A DNA stretch of 64,000 nucleotides from Chromatiales bacterium (GTDB lineage: Bacteria; Pseudomonadota; Gammaproteobacteria; Steroidobacterales; GCA-2729495): assembly GCA_002688175.1 (NCBI GenBank), contig NZCC01000043.1, positions 1-64,000 of the forward strand, given 5' to 3'. Below are positions 10,323 through 19,550 of this stretch, piece after piece. The first letter of the stretch is position 1. Each line of letters opens with the position of its first letter. Both the position numbers and the translations under genes were made by a program. The notes beneath the pieces were generated by a model. The model saw only the letters and a list, made by a program, of their open reading frames with translations, had not been told where the DNA came from and searched no databases.

Positions 10323-11276
10323 CTATTTCTTACATATATACAGATCCAGATCCTGGTCTGCTGCATTGCTGACTTTGGTTACTGTGCAGTGGGCTAGATC
10401 CATCAGGTTATCAATAGGATAAGCGGTTCGTCTACAGGGTAGCCGGTCGGCCAGAGCGGGGATAGCGAAGAAAATCGGTGGTGCAACTGTCGTGACCGCC
10501 GGTTTTCCCCAACGCACCCTGTGCTTGGCAATCTCGATTAGCGTGCGTTCTGACCACTTGCAGACGGCAACCCGCTCATCGTCTGTTACGGTATCGTTCA
10601 ACTGATCCAGCCACTCAAGCAGGTCATAATCGATGATGGGTATCCCGCCATCGCGCAGCGCCGTAACCACGTAGCCGAATGCAGTCAGCCGGAGGCTATG
10701 GTTGACACCTTTTTCGGTGAGATTGGCAATGCGTTTCAGTTGTGCGGGGTTGGCTGTTTCGTTGCGGGTACCTGTAGTATCGATTGCCGCATACAAGGAG
10801 CCAATGCGTAATAACGCAAATGTTGAGCCTTGTTCAGCGGCTAGCCGGAAAAGCGCGATGGCGTTGAACGGATCGGCGAATAGAATTTGTGCTGCAAGTG
10901 CCTGGGTCGCGCCGGCATCGCCCGCTTCGCTGCGGGCCTGAAGACCGGCTTCATTGCTGGCCGCCGGCGCATTGGAGGGTATGCTGTCAGGTGCACCGAA
11001 CAGACGATTATTACCGGTAAATCCCCGTGCGTCGCTCCAGATTGCATAGTCATTCAGGACAGCATTGAGCGTACCGTCGGCCAACACTTTATGCAGATCT
11101 GTTGCGCTTGTAATACGTGGTTCAGTTGCCGCAGGTTTGTCACGGGTTGTGGCGGGCTGCTCAAGGGGACTGCCGTCCCAGGCAACATTGAGGTCATGTG
11201 CGAATTGGAGAATCGTATACAGCAGTATGCTGAGTAGAACTGTTGCGATCAGGGTAAATCGATTGGTCTTGGTCAC
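10323..11276 (-). CDS. Hypothetical protein with N-terminal signal/TM segment
   Basis: 317 aa ORF following ctaA; no family recognised. Confidence 0.6.
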   Translation of the reverse strand: MTKTNRFTLIATVLLSILLYTILQFAHDLNVAWDGSPLEQPATTRDKPAATEPRITSATDLHKVLADGTLNAVLNDYAIWSDARGFTGNNRLFGAPDSIPSNAPAASNEAGLQARSEAGDAGATQALAAQILFADPFNAIALFRLAAEQGSTFALLRIGSLYAAIDTTGTRNETANPAQLKRIANLTEKGVNHSLRLTAFGYVVTALRDGGIPIIDYDLLEWLDQLNDTVTDDERVAVCKWSERTLIEIAKHRVRWGKPAVTTVAPPIFFAIPALADRLPCRRTAYPIDNLMDLAHCTVTKVSNAADQDLDLYICKK

Positions 11277-11285
11277 TGGCGCAAT

Positions 11286-12290
11286 TCAGGATCGGGCATA
11301 AGTGGCCGCGGCATGGTTCAGATTGATCATCGCGAGTAACAGCAGTGCGGCAATACCATTATGTGCCGCGGCAAGAAATAGCGGCAGGCCAAACCAGACA
11401 ACGCTGATACCAAGCAATAATTGCGTGATCAGCGCCACAATGACAAAGTGACCCGAGCGCACGATTGCGGTCGATGCCGAATTTCTGATGGCACTAAGGC
11501 TGAGAAAACCAAGCAGCAGGAATGCAACGAGCGCACCGAGGCGATGCGTATAATGGATACCTACCCGCGCCGGCGCTTCAAGAACGCCGAACTCATAGTT
11601 AACTCCCAGTCCACGCCACATGACAAAGCCTTCGGCAAAATCAATGTCTTCCGGCCACCAGCTACCCTGACAAGTGGGCAAATCAGGACATGCCAGGGCT
11701 GCGTAATTGGGGCTGGTCCAGCCACCAAGTGCGATCTGCAAAACGAGGACGATGAGACCGACCAGGGCTGGGGTGACAATCTGTCGTGGCCTGATCCGGG
11801 CAACCGTGGCGCGACGCAGGTACTCCAGTGTCAACCAGAAGGCCATGCCAAGCGTTGTCAGACCGCCGAGCAAGTGGCCCATAACGATGAGCGGTTTGAG
11901 TAGCAGGGTGACAGTCCACATGCCGAGCAGGCCCTGGAAAATTACGACCCCAAGCAACGCGATTGGCATTTTTACCGGTTGGTCAGGATCGTCCCGGTTG
12001 CGCCAGGCGAGAAATGCAGCGATCAGTATTGATAGTCCAAGTGTCGTGGCCGCAAAGCGGTGAATCATCTCATGCCATGCTTTTTCCGCTTCGACCGGGC
12101 GTTCAGGAAAAGCGGCATTCGCATCGGCAACCTCAGTAGCATCGTTAGGTACGATCAGTGAGCCGTAGCAGCCGGGCCAGTCCGGGCAACCGAGGCCGGC
12201 GTCGGTCAGACGAACCCATGCACCGAGAATGACGACTACGAGCGCAAGGACTGCAGCCAGACCGATCAGCCGGATATACCAGTTATACAT
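11286..12290 (-). CDS. ctaA: Heme A synthase (COX15/CtaA)
   Basis: GAWVRLTDAGLGCPDWPGCYG; MIHRFAATTLG; HYTHRLGA. Confidence 0.93.
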   Translation of the reverse strand: MYNWYIRLIGLAAVLALVVVILGAWVRLTDAGLGCPDWPGCYGSLIVPNDATEVADANAAFPERPVEAEKAWHEMIHRFAATTLGLSILIAAFLAWRNRDDPDQPVKMPIALLGVVIFQGLLGMWTVTLLLKPLIVMGHLLGGLTTLGMAFWLTLEYLRRATVARIRPRQIVTPALVGLIVLVLQIALGGWTSPNYAALACPDLPTCQGSWWPEDIDFAEGFVMWRGLGVNYEFGVLEAPARVGIHYTHRLGALVAFLLLGFLSLSAIRNSASTAIVRSGHFVIVALITQLLLGISVVWFGLPLFLAAAHNGIAALLLLAMINLNHAAATYARS

Positions 12291-12333
12291 ACCTTGGTTC
12301 CTTTATTAGTGGGCACCGAAGCCCATTTGTAAT

Positions 12334-12930
12334 TTAGCCGATATGTGAAATCTTCAAAAGTTTTTTCAAATCCTTATGCATGCCTTTCATGCCGATATCA
12401 GTAGTGAAACGCATGATGAGGTTGCCAAGCGGGTCAATCAGGAACACATCCTGGATACTGTATGGCTCAATTGCTGCAATAAACGCACTGGCCAGCAAGT
12501 GATCAGATGGAAAGACTATCAATCCGGGGTGTTGTTCGACAATAGCCGCGTTGAGTGGTGTGTCATCAAGCAAAAACAAGATGCGCTGCACTCTCTGGTC
12601 ATCCTTGCCGAGTGCCTGGCGTACCTGGCGTGTTTCGTACAATGAGATCGCGCATGGTTCGTTGCAGGCTCCGTCGCCGACATGTACAAGTGTCCAGCGG
12701 CCCGGGTAGGGTGAATTTTGCTGTTCACGCGGCACCTGGAGATTGGCATCAGGGACAAGTTTCACGGTTGTGATAAGTTCACCGTTTGCCGTTGAACCGA
12801 CCGGGGGTGTTCCGCCGCCAGGATTGTAGAGCAGCCAGGCCAGGAGTGCCGGGCCGAAAAAAACGGCCGCGAGCATCAGGAGCTGCAAGCGCCCGGTTTT
12901 TTTTCTTTGCTCAGACATCAGGTATCTCAC
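12334..12930 (-). CDS. Cytochrome oxidase cluster-associated membrane-anchored protein (SCO/thioredoxin-like fold possible)
   Basis: Position between surf1 and ctaA; GRWTLVHVGDGACNEPCAISLYETRQVRQALGKDDQRVQRI. Confidence 0.7.
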   Translation of the reverse strand: MRYLMSEQRKKTGRLQLLMLAAVFFGPALLAWLLYNPGGGTPPVGSTANGELITTVKLVPDANLQVPREQQNSPYPGRWTLVHVGDGACNEPCAISLYETRQVRQALGKDDQRVQRILFLLDDTPLNAAIVEQHPGLIVFPSDHLLASAFIAAIEPYSIQDVFLIDPLGNLIMRFTTDIGMKGMHKDLKKLLKISHIG

Positions 12931-13651
12931 TGCGTGTCGCCCGGATATTCAGTGCAATATAAATTATAAGTATCGTAGCGGCCATCATGAACCATTGGAT
13001 CGCATAAGCGAGGTGTTTTTCCGGGCTCATTAACGCTGGCCGCCAGTCTCGTGTGTAACCTTCGTCATCGGTTGGATCCAGCAGCAGTTGGTAATCGTGA
13101 ACGGGAAAACCAATGTGCAGAACTATCTCCTTGACTGATGGAAATAACAATCGCCTGGGCCAGACCGAATTGGGCTGCAGGGCAACAGGTTCCAGGGTAT
13201 AGCCGGATCGAGGTAGTCGATATAGTCGTCCGCTCACGGCCCGGGTCTTACTGGTAACAGCGGTATCGGGGATGACAGCCCGGTCCGGGTTGGCGGGCAG
13301 CCAGCCACGATTGACCAGTACCGCAGTTGTGTCGAGTATGAGCGGAGTCAGAACCTGGTAACCCGGTTGACCATCGTGAATCATGTTGTCGAGGAGAATC
13401 TGACGCTCCGGTTCATATCTACCGGTGAGCGTGAAGTGCTGGTAGAGATATTGTTCTGCTTCGGTATTTGTGACCGGATAAAGTCGTGTTTTAGCCTCGG
13501 CGCCATGATCGAATGCTGCAAACAAGGCCCGTTTTTCATCAGCCCGTCCTAATTGCCAGAAACCGGCCACGCAGCAAATCGTACAGCCGATAACCAGGCC
13601 AAGCGTACCCCAGAGTGGCGGGCGAAAACTTTTTTTTATTGCGCTTCTCAC
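12911..13651 (-). CDS. SURF1 family cytochrome oxidase biogenesis protein
   Basis: GFWQLGRADEKRAL; HFTLTGRYEPERQILLDN; VLVNRGWLP. Confidence 0.92.
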   Translation of the reverse strand: MRSAIKKSFRPPLWGTLGLVIGCTICCVAGFWQLGRADEKRALFAAFDHGAEAKTRLYPVTNTEAEQYLYQHFTLTGRYEPERQILLDNMIHDGQPGYQVLTPLILDTTAVLVNRGWLPANPDRAVIPDTAVTSKTRAVSGRLYRLPRSGYTLEPVALQPNSVWPRRLLFPSVKEIVLHIGFPVHDYQLLLDPTDDEGYTRDWRPALMSPEKHLAYAIQWFMMAATILIIYIALNIRATRSEIPDV

Positions 13652-13673
13652 GTCTTCCGTCTAGTCTGCGCGA

Positions 13674-13895
13674 ATGTTTATAAAAATACTGATCGTTGTT
13701 GTTTTTCTGGCCATTATTATCAGCCTGGGTTCGGGAGCATTTGCGCTCGTCGGTGATAAGGGCAATTCGAAGAAACTGGTAAATTCCCTGACCGTCAGAA
13801 TCACGTTGTCGGTATTGTTGTTCGGCTTATTGGTTATCGCCTATCTGACCGGGCTGATTCAGCCGCACGGTATTCTTCCGAACTCACAGTTCTAA
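13674..13895 (+). CDS. Twin transmembrane helix small protein (DUF2909-like)
   Basis: 73 aa, two TM segments, divergent from surf1 in the cox cluster. Confidence 0.75.
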   Translation: MFIKILIVVVFLAIIISLGSGAFALVGDKGNSKKLVNSLTVRITLSVLLFGLLVIAYLTGLIQPHGILPNSQF

Positions 13896-13991
13896 GCTAA
13901 TAAAACAGCCGGCCCCAGGGTTGCACCGAAAACGGGGGTATTTTTGTGTGTTATTTCAGTCATCCCTGTCTGACCCCGATTTATCCCGGTA

Positions 13992-14858
13992 TTAAAGCCA
14001 GTAAACAAATATAAACAGGCCGAGCCAGACGACGTCGACGAAATGCCAATACCACGCGACACCTTCAAAGGCGAAATGTTTGGTCGGTGTGAAATGACCT
14101 TTCAGGCAACGTAGCCAGATCACCAGGAGCATCGTCGCACCGATCGTTACATGTAACCCATGAAAGCCGGTTAGCATGAAAAAAGTGGCGCCGTAGATGC
14201 CAGACTCAAGTGTCAGATTCAGCTGATGATATGCCTCAATGTATTCTTCAACCTGCAAAGCAAGGAAGATGAAGCCGAGGATGAATGTCAAGGCAAGGAA
14301 AATATTCAGAATGCCACGTTTACCAGCCTTCAGTGCATGGTGGGCGATGGTCAACGTGACACCGCTGGATAACAGAATGGCCGTATTGATGGCTGGGATA
14401 CCCATAGCCGCCATTGGTTCGAATGTACCGCCCATACCGCCAGGCCCATTCGAAGGCCAGGCATTTTCAAAACCTTCCCAGAGCAGCTGATTGGTGAAAA
14501 GGTTGTTACCTTCACCGGCCAGCCATGGCAGGGAAAGATTGCGTGCGTACCATAAGGCGCTGAAAAATACCGCAAAGAACATGACCTCGGAAAAAATGAA
14601 CCAAAACATGCCCATCCGAAATGAGGTATCGACACGGTCATTGAAGATGCCCCCTTCACTTTCACCAATAACTTCGTTAAACCATGAAAACACCATGGCG
14701 ATGATGATCGCAAAACCGACGTAGGTCGCATATTGACCAATTTCACCACCGTTCAGAAGGATCGCAACGCCGGCAAACATGATGAACAGGCCGGCTGAAA
14801 TTATTACCGGCCAACGCGTCGACTCGGGAATGTAATACTTGTTAGATGGTTGTGCCAT
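13992..14858 (-). CDS. ctaE: Cytochrome c oxidase subunit III
   Basis: FHGLHVTIGATMLLVIWLRCL; WHFVDVVWLGLFIFVYWL. Confidence 0.96.
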   Translation of the reverse strand: MAQPSNKYYIPESTRWPVIISAGLFIMFAGVAILLNGGEIGQYATYVGFAIIIAMVFSWFNEVIGESEGGIFNDRVDTSFRMGMFWFIFSEVMFFAVFFSALWYARNLSLPWLAGEGNNLFTNQLLWEGFENAWPSNGPGGMGGTFEPMAAMGIPAINTAILLSSGVTLTIAHHALKAGKRGILNIFLALTFILGFIFLALQVEEYIEAYHQLNLTLESGIYGATFFMLTGFHGLHVTIGATMLLVIWLRCLKGHFTPTKHFAFEGVAWYWHFVDVVWLGLFIFVYWL

Positions 14859-14891
14859 GGTGGCGATTCCTCTGTCTCTCGGGTTCTGCTG

Positions 14892-15440
14892 CTAGTTATT
14901 TGCGACCTGTTTGGCAACAAAAAAAGTATATGAAAGGGTCAGTCGGTCAATATGCCGGGGCAGATCCGGGTCAACGACAAACTGTAACGGCATGTCCCTG
15001 GATTCCCTGGCAGTGAATTGTTGTGACGTAAAACAAAAGCATTCGGTTTTCTTAAAATATTTGACAGCCTGGCCAGGGGCAATACTCGGCACCGCCTGTC
15101 CGGTAATTTCCCGATCGGTCAGATTACGGGCATAGAAAGTTGTGTCATACATTTCGCCAGGTCTTACTTGTATGCTCGTCGTTGAGGGACGGAACTCCCA
15201 TGGAGCGTATTCATTTAACGAGGCAACAAATTCGACGGTAATCGTCCGGTCATCAGTAGGTGTTTGTACTGTAACGACGGCAGCCTGAGTATCGAACTTG
15301 CCGCCGATGCCGGTGATGTCACAAAAGATGTCATAGAGTGGCACTAACAGGAAACCGAAAACGAACATGCCGAGTGCCATGCCGATCAGCTTGGTGACCA
15401 GAGTTTTGTGTATTTGAGGTTGTCTGAATTTTTGGCCCAT
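14892..15440 (-). CDS. ctaG: Cytochrome c oxidase assembly protein CtaG/Cox11
   Basis: [54 protein letters not shown]. Confidence 0.95.
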   Translation of the reverse strand: MGQKFRQPQIHKTLVTKLIGMALGMFVFGFLLVPLYDIFCDITGIGGKFDTQAAVVTVQTPTDDRTITVEFVASLNEYAPWEFRPSTTSIQVRPGEMYDTTFYARNLTDREITGQAVPSIAPGQAVKYFKKTECFCFTSQQFTARESRDMPLQFVVDPDLPRHIDRLTLSYTFFVAKQVANN

Positions 15441-15447
15441 GATGGAC

Positions 15448-15579
15448 TTAAACCTTCAGCGCAGTCGCAACCACAAATGCAATGAAAAACCCGAAAGCCA
15501 CAAATCCTAACAGGAGCGCATTCATACGGATCTTGCGTTGCAGTTTATTATCATCAATTACTTTTGACTGAGTGCCCAT
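15448..15579 (-). CDS. Small single-TM cytochrome oxidase-associated protein (43 aa), absent from the supplied ORF track
   Basis: Hand translation [43 protein letters not shown] between ctaD and ctaG. Confidence 0.75.
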   Translation of the reverse strand: MGTQSKVIDDNKLQRKIRMNALLLGFVAFGFFIAFVVATALKV

Positions 15580-15587
15580 ATTCGGTG

Positions 15588-17192
15588 CTACCCGCCCCAG
15601 TTACGCGGCGTATATGTCGGCGCTTTATCAAAGGCGTGGTACGGAACTGGTGAGGGCACTGTCCATTCGAGACCTTCAGGGCTGTCCCATACCTCAGCCG
15701 TTGCTTTGCGGGCACCCTTGACGCACTTGTAGATGACGTAGACAAGCAGCAGTTGCGATAAGCCAAAGCCAAACGAACCGATGCTCGACATGGCATTGAA
15801 ATTTGTAAATTGCACAGCGTAATCCGGAATACGCCTTGGCATACCGGCAAGACCAACGAAATGTTGCGGGAAGAAGGTCAGGTTGACGAAGATGGTAGAG
15901 AGCCAGAAGTGAATCTGGCCGAGACGTTCGTCGTACATGTGACCGGTCCATTTTGGCAACCAGAAATAGCAGCCGGCAATTGCCGCGAACATTGCCCCGG
16001 GGACGAGTACGTAATGGAAATGTGCGACGATGAAGTAGGTGTCATGGTATTGAAAGTCGGGGGGCGCCATAGCCATCATCAGCCCCGAGAAACCGCCGAT
16101 CGTGAACAGGAACAGGAATGCAATCGCGAACAACATGGGTGTTTCAAACGACAGAGAACCTTGCCACATCGTGGCGGTCCAGTTAAATACTTTTACGCCG
16201 GTTGGAATTGCGATCAGCATTGTCGACAGCATGAAAAACATTTGTCCGGCCAGCGGCATACCTACCGTGAACATGTGGTGTGCCCAGACGATAAAAGACA
16301 GGAAGGCAATACTGGCCATCGCATAGATCATCGCGCTGTGCCCGAAAAGTGGTTTGCGAGAGAAAGCTGGAATGATCTGCGAAATAATACCGAATGCCGG
16401 CAGTATGATGATGTAGACCTCGGGGTGGCCGAAGAACCAGAAGATGTGCTGGAACAGGACCGGGTCGCCACCGCCCGCTGCCTGGAAGAAGCTGGTAGCG
16501 AAGAACTGATCCATCAGCAACATCGTGACACCTCCGGCCAGGACCGGCATAACCGCGATCAGCAGGTACGCTGTGATCAGCCAGCCCCAGACAAACAGCG
16601 GCATCTGCATCAGCGACATCGATGGCGTGCGGAGGTTCATGATAGTCACGATGATGTTGATCGCAGCCATGATCGATGAAATACCGAGCAGGTGGACAGC
16701 AAAGATTGCGAACGGAAACGCATCGCCGGTTTGCAGTACCAGCGGGGGATACAGCGTCCATCCGGAAGCGGGCGCACCGCCCGGCATGAACAATGTAGAT
16801 GCCAGCAGGACAACAGCAAAAGGCAGCAGCCAGAACGACCAGTTGTTAAGGCGCGGCAATGCCATGTCAGGTGCGCCAATCATCAACGGGATCATCCAGT
16901 TGGCGAACCCGGCGAAGGCCGGCATGATCATGCCGAACACCATAACCAGCGCATGTAGCGTAACCATCTGGTTGAAGAAATTGGGATTGACGAATTGCAG
17001 CCCCGGCTGAAATAGTTCTGCCCGGATTATCATGGCCATCAGGCCGCCGACGAACAGCATGATCAGTGAAAAGACCAGGTACAACGTACCGATGTCTTTA
17101 TGGTTGGTCGTGAACAACCAGCGTTTGATGCCGGTGTGAACCGGGCCATGATCATCGTGATTGTCGTGGATATCTGCTGCAGTTGCGCTCAT
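15588..17192 (-). CDS. ctaD: Cytochrome c oxidase subunit I
   Basis: WFFGHPEVYIIILPAFGIISQIIP; HDTYFIVAHFHYVL; start chosen at MSATAADIHDNHDD. Confidence 0.97.
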   Translation of the reverse strand: MSATAADIHDNHDDHGPVHTGIKRWLFTTNHKDIGTLYLVFSLIMLFVGGLMAMIIRAELFQPGLQFVNPNFFNQMVTLHALVMVFGMIMPAFAGFANWMIPLMIGAPDMALPRLNNWSFWLLPFAVVLLASTLFMPGGAPASGWTLYPPLVLQTGDAFPFAIFAVHLLGISSIMAAINIIVTIMNLRTPSMSLMQMPLFVWGWLITAYLLIAVMPVLAGGVTMLLMDQFFATSFFQAAGGGDPVLFQHIFWFFGHPEVYIIILPAFGIISQIIPAFSRKPLFGHSAMIYAMASIAFLSFIVWAHHMFTVGMPLAGQMFFMLSTMLIAIPTGVKVFNWTATMWQGSLSFETPMLFAIAFLFLFTIGGFSGLMMAMAPPDFQYHDTYFIVAHFHYVLVPGAMFAAIAGCYFWLPKWTGHMYDERLGQIHFWLSTIFVNLTFFPQHFVGLAGMPRRIPDYAVQFTNFNAMSSIGSFGFGLSQLLLVYVIYKCVKGARKATAEVWDSPEGLEWTVPSPVPYHAFDKAPTYTPRNWGG

Positions 17193-17245
17193 GCGGTCTG
17201 TTCCGTGTTTGGTGTAGTGTCTGGTTATTGGGTATCTAAAAAGAT

Positions 17246-18028
17246 TCAGCTGGTGCGTTGCGCGGCCAGCCATGCTGCATAATCTGTCTTTGACAGCACT
17301 TTAACGACGACCGGCATGAAGCCATGATCTTTGCCGCAAAGTTCGGCGCACTGGCCACGATAGGTACCTGTTTCGTTAACCTTGAACCAGCCTTCATTGA
17401 TATAGCCGGGAATAGCATCTTTCTTGACGGCAAACGCGGGTACCCACCACGCATGCAGTACATCATTGGCTGTGATCAGGTAACGGATCTTGGTATCGAC
17501 CGGCAGGACGAGCTGACGGTCGACCTCCAGCAGGTAATTTTCAACACTGTTCGGATCAATGTCTGAGCCCAGACGTCGCGCTTCATTACTTGTTTGAGCC
17601 AGGCTGCTGAAGAATTGAACATCCTCACCAATATAGTCGTAATGCCACTTCCACTGATAACCGGTTATTTTGATGGTCATTTCGGTACCGCGGGTGTCCT
17701 CGATCTCTACGAGTGCGCGGGCTGCCGGTATTGCCATACTGATCAGGATCATGATCGGGATCACAGTCCAGATAATTTCGGCGGTCAGGCTGTGCGACCA
17801 CGTCGCAGGCACTGCGCCCTTGGATTTGCGGAATTTGATCATCGCCACGGTCATCGCGGTAAAAACTACGAAACCGATGGCAACACAGATCCAGAATACG
17901 AACATATGCAGATCAAATATAAGCGCACTGATATCTGTTACGCCGACGGGCAGGTTAACTTCCCATTCTGCATTAGCCGTCGATACGGCAAATAATGAGC
18001 CCCAAATGGGCATCAAGCATTTTTTCAT
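17246..18028 (-). CDS. ctaC: Cytochrome c oxidase subunit II
   Basis: WTVIPIMILISMAIPAAR; AQCAELCGKDHGFMPVVVKV CuA motif. Confidence 0.96.
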   Translation of the reverse strand: MKKCLMPIWGSLFAVSTANAEWEVNLPVGVTDISALIFDLHMFVFWICVAIGFVVFTAMTVAMIKFRKSKGAVPATWSHSLTAEIIWTVIPIMILISMAIPAARALVEIEDTRGTEMTIKITGYQWKWHYDYIGEDVQFFSSLAQTSNEARRLGSDIDPNSVENYLLEVDRQLVLPVDTKIRYLITANDVLHAWWVPAFAVKKDAIPGYINEGWFKVNETGTYRGQCAELCGKDHGFMPVVVKVLSKTDYAAWLAAQRTS

Positions 18029-18378
18029 CAATTTACTCCGAGCCCAACAGGCTTGCTCCAACATCAACCCGTTCATCCTGACGAGTCAGTTGAATAAATG
18101 CGGGAACCATAAATAGTACCGGCCTCACTGAGTGCAATTATCAACAAGAGATTTGAATCCCGCTGACCGGAGTGCCAGCGAGTGAGCGATTGGGATCAAT
18201 CCAGATAATGAATTGAAGGCCCCTGCCCGAACTAATCTCGTTGTGCCCTCACATATTAAAGCCGCATAACACGCGGCGGAAGAATCTTACCTGATGCCCT
18301 TTAGCCATGCAATTCGGAGTTACCCGTAAAGGCAACCAGGCAGACCTGGAAACCAGATGTGGAACAAGAGCCTGGCCA

Positions 18379-19224
18379 TTAATTCGATGGACCGTGGTTT
18401 AGTTTGCCGATGGCTTCTACCGGGATCTCGATCTCGTTACTGTCCTCCCGGTACTTGCCTGCCCAGGCCAGCGTGAAAATAATTTCGAGGGTAACGGGCA
18501 ATTTTCCGTCGGATTCGCGTAATTGGTCGTAAGCTGCAGCGAATCGGCTCCATGTATTGCGTCCGGTCAGGCCACGATTCCTGCCGTCAGTTGCGTTTGT
18601 TGAGCCGGCGCTGCGTAAATCAACCATTATCTTCTCCAGGGTGTCATAGGTCACCGTAAGTGTCTGGATGTCGAGTACCGGCTCGGTGAAGCCAGTGGCG
18701 GTAAGCAGGTTGCCGAGTTCCTGAAGGTCGAAGAATGGCGATATATGCGTAAATTGATCTGCACTCGCCCAGCCGCGGCCGAGTTGTAAGAGGCTCTTGC
18801 GGCCGAAGGTTGTCAGCACTAAAAAGCCCTGAGTCGATAGCACACGACGGGCTTCTGTCAGTACCGCGACTGGATCAGGGCAGTGATGCAGCATCAGATT
18901 GGAGACCACCATGTCGGCACAGTCATCAACCAGCGGCAGGTGTGCTGCATCGGCACATAGGCCATGTTGAACTGCGCTACCGGCCGTAAGCATTGCGGCC
19001 GAACTGTCGATCGACAAGATGTGTGCAGCGGGGAACCTGGATTGCAAACCCGGTGTTGCAGCACCGGTGCCAGCGCCAAGATCAATGATCCGGGCAGGTT
19101 CAGCTGTCACCGCCTGCAAGCGATCAAGCAGACGCTCACGAACTTCACGGTGCAGGAAGTCACCGGCGTCGAAACCGGCAGCGGCGCGAGTGAATGCGTG
19201 GCGGATGCGGAGTTGATCGATCAT
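18379..19224 (-). CDS. bioC: Malonyl-ACP O-methyltransferase BioC
   Basis: SAM-dependent methyltransferase (RIIDLGAGTGAATPGL) next to bioB; start set at MIDQLRIRHAFTRAAAGFDAGDFLHREV because the longer ORF runs into the repeat. Confidence 0.88.
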   Translation of the reverse strand: MIDQLRIRHAFTRAAAGFDAGDFLHREVRERLLDRLQAVTAEPARIIDLGAGTGAATPGLQSRFPAAHILSIDSSAAMLTAGSAVQHGLCADAAHLPLVDDCADMVVSNLMLHHCPDPVAVLTEARRVLSTQGFLVLTTFGRKSLLQLGRGWASADQFTHISPFFDLQELGNLLTATGFTEPVLDIQTLTVTYDTLEKIMVDLRSAGSTNATDGRNRGLTGRNTWSRFAAAYDQLRESDGKLPVTLEIIFTLAWAGKYREDSNEIEIPVEAIGKLNHGPSN

Positions 19225-19294
19225 GAGGGGGATGGTGTCGGAAAATGGTGTCTGACACCACTGGGGGTGCCGTAAATTAATTCTTTCCCTGGTT

Positions 19295-19376
19295 GGCATT
19301 TTGTGTCCGGTTACCCTTCCGAAACGCCGCAGGAGCGGCTTTAAGGTTTCGGAAGGGTAACCGGACACAAAATGCC
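19295..19376 (+). repeat. Hairpin copy 1: perfect 31-bp arms, 20-nt loop GCCGCAGGAGCGGCTTTAAG
   Basis: GGCATTTTGTGTCCGGTTACCCTTCCGAAAC (19295-19325) is the exact reverse complement of 19346-19376. Confidence 0.97.
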
Positions 19377-19433
19377 TTGGACAAATTAGTGGAATGAATG
19401 ACTATTTCTGGTATGCGGTCCACGAGAGTGTCC

Positions 19434-19515
19434 CGGATTTTTCTGCCGTTGACCCCTCGGAAACCTTAAAGCCGCTCCTGCGGCGTTTCCGAGGGGTCAA
19501 CGGCAGAAAAATCCG
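19434..19515 (-). repeat. Hairpin copy 2: perfect 31-bp arms, loop is the exact reverse complement of the copy 1 loop
   Basis: CGGATTTTTCTGCCGTTGACCCCTCGGAAAC (19434-19464) exactly complementary to 19485-19515; loop CTTAAAGCCGCTCCTGCGGC. Confidence 0.97.
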
Positions 19516-19550
19516 CTCAGGGAAAGACTTTGGGCAGGTGGACAGTAGCC

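Larger units (their letters stand above)
19282..19527. repeat. Composite palindromic element: two inverted copies of a 31-20-31 hairpin bounded by TCTTTCCCTG/CAGGGAAAGA terminal inverted repeats
   Basis: Read directly: TIRs at 19282-19291 and 19518-19527 (10/10 complementary) enclosing hairpins 19295-19376 and 19434-19515. Confidence 0.92.

Noticed and set aside
13937-13950. GGTATTTTTGTGTG between the DUF2909-like gene and ctaE resembles an arm of hairpin copy 3
   Set aside because: Only about a dozen matching bases and no second arm or loop; not sufficient evidence.
15810-16679. Long antisense ORF (289 aa) inside ctaD
   Set aside because: Shadow ORF with low-complexity charged composition; ctaD on the opposite strand is unambiguous. 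The same reasoning applies to other antisense ORFs such as 9384-10223 and 11421-11903.
18256-18278. TTAAAGCCGC-ataacac-GCGGCG upstream of ctaC resembles the conserved loop of the hairpin family
   Set aside because: No complementary 31-nt arms or TTTCCCTGG ends flank it; could be coincidence or a very decayed copy, so not listed as a repeat.
18097-18378. Region upstream of ctaC considered as a second riboswitch (tentative GCATGGCTAAAGGG and short ORF MAKGHQVRFFRRVLCGFNM on - strand)
   Set aside because: Motif order does not match the c-di-GMP-I consensus and no other class was recognised; short ORF has no support.
19225-19368. N-terminal extension of the bioC ORF (MSGYPSETLKPLLRRFGRVTGHKMPTRERINLRHPQW...)
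   Set aside because: The extension is translation through hairpin copy 1 and the upstream repeat; BioC homology starts at MIDQLRIRHAF.
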